A DNA stretch of 64,000 nucleotides from Larix kaempferi (taxonomy: Eukaryota > Streptophyta > Pinopsida > Pinales > Pinaceae). The stretch is taken from the NCBI GenBank assembly GCA_027924585.1, contig BSBM01000152.1, positions 876,001-940,000 on the forward strand, in the 5' to 3' direction. Shown here piece by piece: positions 57,030 through 64,000 of the stretch; the first letter of the stretch is position 1; every line of letters starts with the position of its first letter. The translations under genes were made by a program, and so were the position numbers. The notes below the pieces were generated by a model. That model saw only the letters and a list, made by a program, of their open reading frames with translations, did not search any database and had not been told where the DNA came from.

Positions 57030-58990
57030 CCCTTTATGACTCAATGGGTTGTTATCTCAATCTTCATCATTTTCAATTGTTTTAATGTGGGCATATCAAG
57101 ATTCCACCCATTATCTTCATCATCTTTTACACCAATATTAATCTCCCCAATGGCCTCCTGCCACACAATCAACTGTTGACAACACCTAATCTTCTTTGCC
57201 TTCCACATTATAAGAACTTCATAAGATTCATGTCACAAACATTCTTACTCAAAGGCAAGTTCAAAGATTCCTTTAAATTCATCTTTCTCATCATCATCCT
57301 CATATCCTTAAAGTTCTCGTCTCGTATTGATCCACATACTCAACAACATGCTCATTCAATTTTTTAATAAATTCTACTTTTAAATAAATTTCTTTAACTA
57401 CTTTTATAAATTCTAATAAATTCTTACCTTTAACATCTTCCTCAATTCTTCCACTCATGTTGCTACTACACTCCAATCATGACATTTTTTCATGATGACC
57501 CTCATTAATATGTTCAACTTTTGTATCTTTAATGATGCAATCCATGCCAACACCATCAACATGATCACCATTAGCTTCCTCAATATGATTCCCTTCATCT
57601 TTTGTAATGGCACATAGAACCACACTTAATTCTATCTCTAGCTCTTGACATTTGCTACTCCAAATTTAAATTATTTTCATTTTCAATCACCTTTATTTTT
57701 CTTTTGTTACTTGGCAACTTCAACACTTCATTGAAGTGTTTTTCCTCATCAAATTCTATAACTTCAATAATTCTATCAATATCTACATAATCACAAACAT
57801 TTACGTGGTTAGATAAAGCAACAATCATTGTATTTTCTCATCTTCCTCTTGCCTTGCAACTTGGACTACTACACATACAAATTTCAACATTTACGTGGTT
57901 AGATAAAGCAACAATCATTGTATTTTCTCATCTTCCTCTTGCCTTGCAACTTGGACTACTACACATACAAATTTCAAATTTCCTTCTCTTGAACTATATT
58001 CATTGTTTCTGATATGGAAACCTTATCATCATATTCTACTGCTCCTAAGGTGGTATTCATATGTTCTTCATGTCCATAATTAATATCGACTCCATCCTCA
58101 AATCCATACTCTTACTCCATGACATAAGAGCCTTCACTTATACAAATGCTTACCATGGCAATCTCTCTTCATCTACCTTCACCTTTTATAGCTTTCAAAT
58201 CCATTACCTTCTTAGCCTCTTTAACTTTCTCTCCAACCTAAGTAATCATTATTGTTGACTCTTCATCTTGTGTTGTTGCAGCCATAAACTCATCATCCCC
58301 GTGGATCACAACCTTAAGCTGGTTGTCCACACCATTCATCAAATTTTAAATTAATTTCATCTCTTCATTGATCTCTATAATTTCATCTTTATCAGTGAAT
58401 TCTTACTGAGTCATCATACCATACCTCAATTTCAAATTATTTTGCCTACTCATTCACTCGCTTGATTTCCTCTTCTACAGCCTCCTCATGGGTTTTAATT
58501 TCTCTATAAAGTCTTCCTCAAATTTCTATTCTTCGACTTTATTTACAACATCAGTGCTACTACCAAAATCTTTAATGTCTTCATAAAATTTCTCAAATTT
58601 TACTTCAACGTCAGAAACATTGTTGCACTTTTCTTCACTAGCAACATCAACATGGTCGTTTTCTTCTTCAACTCCAATATCAAAATGGACGGTTTATTCT
58701 TCCTCTATATTGGCACATGCACAAACATCAAAGTCATTACATAGTTTCACTACCTCCATGGGGATGTCCTCGAAGGGTTATTCATTCTCTGCTTCATGCT
58801 CGATGATTTTAACATAATCATCATCTTCTTCTTGAAATTTCATGTATGATTCGATAACATCATCACAATAAATTGAAGGACTTAGATTCCCTTGTGGAAC
58901 ATCATCCAACATTTCATATTCTTCTAGTGCACATTCAGTAATCTCATCATATAATCATAATCCCCCTCTCATGTCCAATGTAGCTCACTA
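57030..58990 (-). pseudogene. Decayed acidic coding sequence, family unknown
   Basis: The minus strand is rich in GAA/GAT codons across this stretch. The best part, about 58975 down to 58490, is one frame with TAA/TAG stops and reads pieces such as EEYEMLDDVPQGNL, IPMEVVKLCNDFDVCA and VEEENDHVDVASEEK. Lower down are pieces such as WNLDMPTLKQLKMMK near 57100. I recognise no domain. Its length, repeats and neighbouring gag suggest an old retroelement polyprotein, but that is inference. Confidence 0.4.
57798..57977. repeat. Exact 90 bp tandem duplication
   Basis: CATTTACGTGGTTAGATAAA begins identical copies at 57798 and 57888. Perfect identity indicates a recent event. Confidence 0.93.
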
Positions 58991-59045
58991 TATTTAATTT
59001 CATCATCATAATTATAATCATAATCCCCCTCTAATGTCCAATGAT
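58955..59045. repeat. Short direct repeat
   Basis: ATCATAATCCCCCTCT.ATGTCCAATG occurs twice, near 58956 and 59016, about 60 bp apart. Confidence 0.8.
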
Positions 59046-59389
59046 GCTCATTATCCTCAAATTCATCATATGCTTCATCATCTAACCCATACTTTGTGAG
59101 GTATTCATCCATTCCCTCTTCCTCCTCACATACACATTAAATTCTATAGTATGGAATGGCTTCTATGTTTTCCCCAAAATTTCATACATTTTCTTGATTA
59201 TTAACTCAAATGCAACTAATAATCCCTCTTCACTCAAATTTCCTTTCCCCTAAATTAATTTCTTCAAGGTTCTATTTTGACTATGGGTTTCCTCAATCGT
59301 CGATGTTGCTTTGAAATATTCCAACATAACCATCATACTCCTCATGCATTCACTTATTTCATCCAAGGCCTCTTTTTCATAAAACATTT

Positions 59390-59815
59390 TTTTGCATCAA
59401 TTAATTGGGTTGATCTAAATAAATTTGATGCATTTGATCCAATGGGATGGGTTGACCATATGGAACGTGACTTTTCCCTCCATGCTATAGAGGATGGCAA
59501 GTTGAAAACTAGAATAGAAATATTGTATTTGCATTTCGAGTGTTGGCAATGGAGGCAGTGGCATAAGAATGTTCACATCATTGAGATACATTACCTAGAA
59601 TCAGTTTGTGAAAGTCCTTTTTTCTCACTTTTAAAAGGATACTAGTTTTGTAAGATTTCTTAAGAAATTCCTCCAAACAAGCAAAGTGGAAGAATATCTT
59701 GTTGATTTTGATTGATTAACAATCAAAACAAAAAATTTGTCTGATGATTTTTTCAAGCAATGTTTTGTTAGTATCTTAATGAGGAAAGCAAAGCACATGT
59801 TTAGATAAATCACAA
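59390..59815 (+). pseudogene. Gypsy gag domain fragment
   Basis: The frame from 59277 contains FDAFDPMGWVDHMERDFSLH and then KLKTRIEILYLHFECWQWRQW, matching the core of the plant gypsy gag domain (F.KFDG.DP.GW...ME.YF, YLD....W..W). After a stop at 59643, another frame continues with TSKVEEYLVDFD and LTIKTKNLSDDFF, the usual next segment. No zinc knuckle or protease follows. Confidence 0.7.
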
Positions 59816-60380
59816 TTTTACTTGGTTGGAGGCTTCTTACATAGATTTTTCTACACATGCTAAGGGTTCCCAGACAAAGTTGGTTCTACTTTTTAGGGCC
59901 ACCGTAGTTTTACGAAACAAAGGTGACTTGTAGAATTGAATAATACGAGTGTGATATGTTTAGAAGGATTAAGGCTTCCCGAACATGAGACTGAAGACAA
60001 TGTGAACAAAACGCATATGTGTTTTCTCTATGTGTTATATAACGCATATATGTTAAAAAACATATGTGTTTTCTCGATCATACATCATGCCTCCCCAAAG
60101 GATGTTTCATTAGCACTTGGATTCAGTTTAACCGATGTGAACCATAAACACATATGTGTTTTTAATGCATTACTTTACTATATGGACAAATGTTTTAGGT
60201 GTTCGAAGGGATTTGTGTTATATGACTTAGGAGCTATAGGAGTTAAAGACTAGAAGAGTTTAGGGTTAGAAGGGATGGTGATAGGGAGAAAGGGATAGAG
60301 TTAGTTATATAGGTTATATTTTACAGGTTATAAAGTTTAAGTAGGGGTTTAGGTTTACACATTATAATTCCTAAAGAGAG
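59816..60380. other. No gene supported; short CATATGTGTTTT repeats
   Basis: A 105-codon frame (59936-60253) has no domain. The motif ACATATGTGTTTT recurs at about 60015, 60060 and 60150. Confidence 0.4.
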
Positions 60381-60390
60381 CAAGGGAGAG

Positions 60391-60444
<54 letters not shown>

Positions 60445-60767
60445 CCTCCTATATCTCTCTTCTCCTTTCTATATTACCCTCTCTCTCTCTCACAACCCCC
60501 TTAATTATTTCTCTCTCCCTAACCCCCCTCCTTTCTCTCAACCCCCCTATGTCTTCCTCCTCCCTAACCCAACTCCTTTCTCTATCTCTCTAAGTCTCCC
60601 CCTCTCTCTCTCCCTCCCTCCCTCCTCTTCCCCATGTCTATCTCTCTTTGTCCCATTAATCCCAAACTCTACCCCGCTCTCTCTCTAACACCCCCTATGT
60701 ATCTTCCTCTCTCCCTAATCCTCCTCTTCTTTACCCTAAGTGCTAACCCCTCTCCCTCCCCCCCCCG

Positions 60768-60799
<32 letters not shown>

Positions 60800-61307
60800 C
60801 CCTTCTCCCCCTTCCCCCCTCTCTCTATCTAGTCCTTTCCCTAATCCCCTCTCTCTTCCTCTCACCCCAAACCCCCCCTCATCTATTTGTCTCTCTCTCC
60901 AACCCCTTTATCTCTTCCTCTCCCCCCAATCCCCCTCTCTCCCTAAGTCTCTCTCAACACCCCATATCTCTCCCTCAACCCCCACCCTCACTCTTCCTCT
61001 CACCCCAACCCCCATATATTTTCCTCTCACCCCAACCCCCATATATTTTCCTCTCCAATTGCCGCTCTCTCTACCTCTTCCTAAGCCCCATATATATCCC
61101 TCCCTCCCTCTGCTTCACGCCATCTCTCTCTCTCTCTCTCTCTAGCCCACCCTTTCCATCTCTTCATCTCTCTCTACCCCCCCCTCTCTTTGTCTTTATG
61201 CCTATTTATGTGTTTACATCTCTCCATCATAGAGAGGAGACGAGATAAAGAGGGTGGGGAGACAGAGACACAAACACATTTCCCTAACCCCCCTTCCTCT
61301 CTATAAC

Positions 61308-61356
<49 letters not shown>

Positions 61357-61614
61357 ACTCCCCTTTCTCTCCCTCTCTCCCTAACCCCCGTTTTCTCTCC
61401 CTCTCTCTTAACCCTCCTCCCTCTTCCTCTCTCCCTAAACCCTCTCCTTTCTCTATCTCTCTAATCCTCTCACCCCTCTCTACATTCCTCCTCTTCTCCA
61501 TGTCTCTCTCTTTCTTTGTCCCCCAATCCCTAATCCTAACCCCTCTCTCTTTATAACCACACCCCGTCTCTCTATCCCTAACCCCCCTCTCTGTTACACT
61601 AAATCCTAACCCCC

Positions 61615-61650
<36 letters not shown>

Positions 61651-61779
61651 CCCCCCTCTCTTTGTCTTTATGCCTATTTATGTGTTTACATCTCTCCATC
61701 ATAGAGAGGAGACGAGATAAAGAGGGTGGGGAGACAGAGACACAAACACATTTCCCTAACCCCCCTTCCTCTCTATAAC

Positions 61780-61812
<33 letters not shown>

Positions 61813-62070
61813 ACTCCCCTTTCTCTCCCTCTCTCCCTAACCCCCATTTTCTCTCCCTCTCTCTTAACCCTCCTCCCTCTTCCTCTCTCCCTAAACCCTC
61901 TCCTTTCTCTATCTCTCTAATCTTCTCACCCCTCTCTACATTCCTCCTCTTCTCCATGTCTCTCTCTTTCTTTGTCCCCCAATCCCTAATCCTAACCCCT
62001 CTCTCTTTATAACCACACCCCGTCTCTCTATCCCTAACCCCCCTCTCTGTTACACTAAATCCTAACCCCC

Positions 62071-62111
<41 letters not shown>

Positions 62112-62655
62112 ACACCACCTTTCCCTAACCCCCGCCCTCTATAACCCCACCCCCTCTCTATATCTCCTCCTTTCCCTAACTCCCTCTCTTTCTATCCCTC
62201 TCCCTAACCCTCCTCTCTCTCTTTTTCTCTCTCTCTCCCCCCCAACCCCACCTTTTCCTAACCCCCCCCTCGTCCTTTATAACCTCACCCCTCTCTCTCT
62301 CTCTCTCCCAACCCCACCTTTCCCTAACCCCCCCTCGTCCTTTATAACACCACCCCCCTCTCTCTATATCCCCTAAAACACCCTATCTATATCTCCATCC
62401 CTCCCTAACCCACTCTCTCTATCATGTCCACTCTCTCTAACCCCCCTCTGTCTCTCCCTCTATAGAGAGAAAATGATATAAAATGGCCGGGTTAGGGAGG
62501 GAAGGAGGGAGGGACAAAGACACTTAAACACATTTCCCTAACCCCCCTCTCCCTCTTGTCCTTTCCCTACCCCGCTCTCTCCATCTCTTCCTAACCCCCC
62601 CTCCTTTCTCTATCTCTCTAAACCCACACATCTCTCCCTACTTCCATCCTCTTAG

Positions 62656-62711
<56 letters not shown>

Positions 62712-63080
62712 TCCCTCTGATCTCTATCCCTAACCCCCCTCTCTCTTACCCTAAACCCATTGTCTCCGTCTCTCTCTCAACCACCCCATCTCTCTCTATC
62801 CTTAACTACCCCCCTCTCTCTCAAACCCCCCTCCTGCATCTCATCTCTCTACCGATCCAACCTCCCTCTCTCTTCCTCTCCCCCCAACCCCCCTCTCTCT
62901 TACTCTAAACCCTAACCCCCTTACCTCTCTCTCTCTCTCTCCCCCCCCCCCCCCCATTTCCCTCTCTATCCCTAATCACCGCATTTCTCTCTCAACCCCC
63001 CTGCATCTCATCTCTTTGTCTCTCCAACCTTCCTCTCTCTTCCTCTCCACCCAATCCCCCTCTCTCCTAACCCTCAATTT
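60391..63080. repeat. 2.7 kb CT-rich array with CCCTAACCCC blocks
   Basis: The plus strand is almost all pyrimidine: (CT)n runs (for example 60392-60438, 61310-61353, 62660-62708) alternate with blocks such as CCCTAACCCCCC and short TTTCTCTATCTC segments. Frames of 60-220 codons here are low-complexity Ser/Leu/Pro or Arg/Glu products of the repeat and are not genes. Confidence 0.92.
61184..62127. repeat. About 470 bp tandem duplication within the CT array
   Basis: TGTCTTTATGCCTATTTATG occurs at 61191 and 61663, and the following 400 bp are nearly identical, including a purine-rich island AGAGAGGAGACGAGATAAAG. The (CT)n run after it is longer in the first copy. A diverged third island lies at about 62462-62520. 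Confidence 0.88.
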
Positions 63081-63180
63081 CCAATCTTCTTTCTTTTTAG
63101 TTCAATGTAAAATTAGCTATGGAGGTACCTCTAATTGTCTCTTGAAGTCATAAGTTCTATGTTTTTTTAAAGTTTTATGC
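63081..63180. other. Junction between CT array and retroelement fragment
   Basis: Ordinary sequence, no feature seen. Confidence 0.4.
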
Positions 63181-63310
63181 GGCAACTAAAGTGTCTTTAA
63201 AGGAGTCCATGTTTGTGAATTAGCCCTTGAGACATATGGCTATGTGGCAACTAAAGTGTCTTTAAAGGAGTCCATGCTTGTGCATTATCCCTTGAGACAT
63301 ATGGTTAGTG
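63181..63310. repeat. 65 bp tandem duplication
   Basis: GGCAACTAAAGTGTCTTTAA begins copies at 63181 and 63246. The matching place in the 21.7 kb copy has only one unit. Confidence 0.9.
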
Positions 63311-63945
63311 CAAAGACCAAAACTTTGCTCCACAACAACACACAAGGTTTGTGCCACATCAACATCTCTCTCCACCCCTTAAGGCCCATAAGTTGATGCT
63401 TGTAGAAATGAAAAAAACGTTGACTCAAAGGTCTCTACTATAATTATGATTAAATCAAATGACATTTTGTAAAGCATAAATGTAAGGAGAATACATTATT
63501 TATCGTTCTAAGGACATTTCTAATGATGAGGCACACATGTTGGCTTGAGAAGAAATAACACCTCCTTCAAAGGATGTCTTCACTCTCCAACAACTTTGTT
63601 AAGAACCACAAATCTCCCTTCATGTCTTGAGAAGAATTTCATCCCTCTAATAATAAAGTTTGTTTGTATATCATGCTTAGGAAGGTGTTTGTATGGATAG
63701 AAAATGGAAAAACCCATAATTTCATTCATTATAAAAAAATAAACACATTTATATATCCATGCTATTAAAACATTTCAAATCATGATAACTCTGGGAGATA
63801 TTTGAAATGCAAAGGCAAGTGTGACAATGTGAAATCCAAAATGGGTGATGGTTTCTTAAAAACTCACCTGTTTTTTTTTATCGAAATGGAAGGTTATGAC
63901 ATTGTTTTGGATACAAAATATATAATAAGGCTAGAAAGGTAGGGT
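63181..63945 (+). pseudogene. Gypsy gag-protease fragment, copy 2
   Basis: Homologous to 21690-22345 in the same orientation. The protease part (about 63640-63945) keeps recognisable pieces, including the segment for THNFIHY and KCKGKCDNV, but has more frame breaks than copy 1. Similarity to copy 1 ends just after the protease. The remaining sequence to 64000 is unassigned. Confidence 0.65.
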
Positions 63946-64000
63946 CCGCTTGCTTGAAAAATCATAATTTATTGATATAAATATTGAACACGCTTATCTA

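Noticed and set aside
60634-61957. Long frames of 204 and 218 codons in the CT-rich array
   Set aside because: Low-complexity translations of (CT)n and CCCTAACC repeats on both strands.
60480-63070. CCCTAACCCC blocks as interstitial telomere
   Set aside because: Plant telomere repeats are regular CCCTAAA. Here the spacing and sequence are irregular and mixed with CT runs.

Overview
This window looks like intergenic DNA from a large, repeat-rich seed-plant genome. A gymnosperm is my guess, from the very long LTRs and old nested retrotransposons, but nothing here proves it. I see no bacterial gene organisation, rRNA, tRNA or CRISPR array. The one convincing host-gene piece is the first exon of a MIKC-type MADS-box gene on the minus strand (26090-26274). 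It ends at a consensus splice donor; its later exons were not found.

Layout. Positions 1-14527 hold the 3' end of a Ty1/copia element (1-110, resuming at 13590). It is split by a complete 13.5 kb Ty3/gypsy chromovirus (111-13589) with 4.3 kb LTRs and the target duplication AAATC. A LINE-like fragment follows (14528-15296), cut by a second gypsy element (5' LTR 15297-16148, protease and RT to about 17984). That element is interrupted by a hAT transposon (from 17985) whose transposase frame has three stops. Next come a gypsy protease fragment (21690-22345), a LINE RNase H fragment (about 22770-23130) and a coiled-coil frame with an exact 84 bp duplication.

Positions 24070-31604 hold the MADS exon and AT-rich DNA with many short tandem duplications. 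Positions 31610-42461 hold a complete minus-strand element (target duplication CAACA) whose interior carries only a gag-like frame. A 1.4 kb solo LTR (duplication ATGGC) sits in one of its LTRs. A second LINE copy lies at 43852-45520. A complete gypsy element with only gag and protease spans 49044-54771 (duplication GATCT); its LTRs contain a 22-24 bp minisatellite.

The right end (55180-64000) has a 188 bp duplication split by a small solo LTR, decayed acidic coding sequence on the minus strand, a gypsy gag fragment, a 2.7 kb CT-rich array and a second copy of the protease fragment seen at 21690.

How the parts work together: there is no operon or pathway. The window is a record of successive insertions. 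Copia came before the chromovirus, the LINE before gypsy B before hAT, and the gag-only element before its solo LTR. Every autonomous reading frame is broken. The best-preserved proteins are the gags of the two elements without RT, which would have depended on enzymes supplied by related full-length elements.
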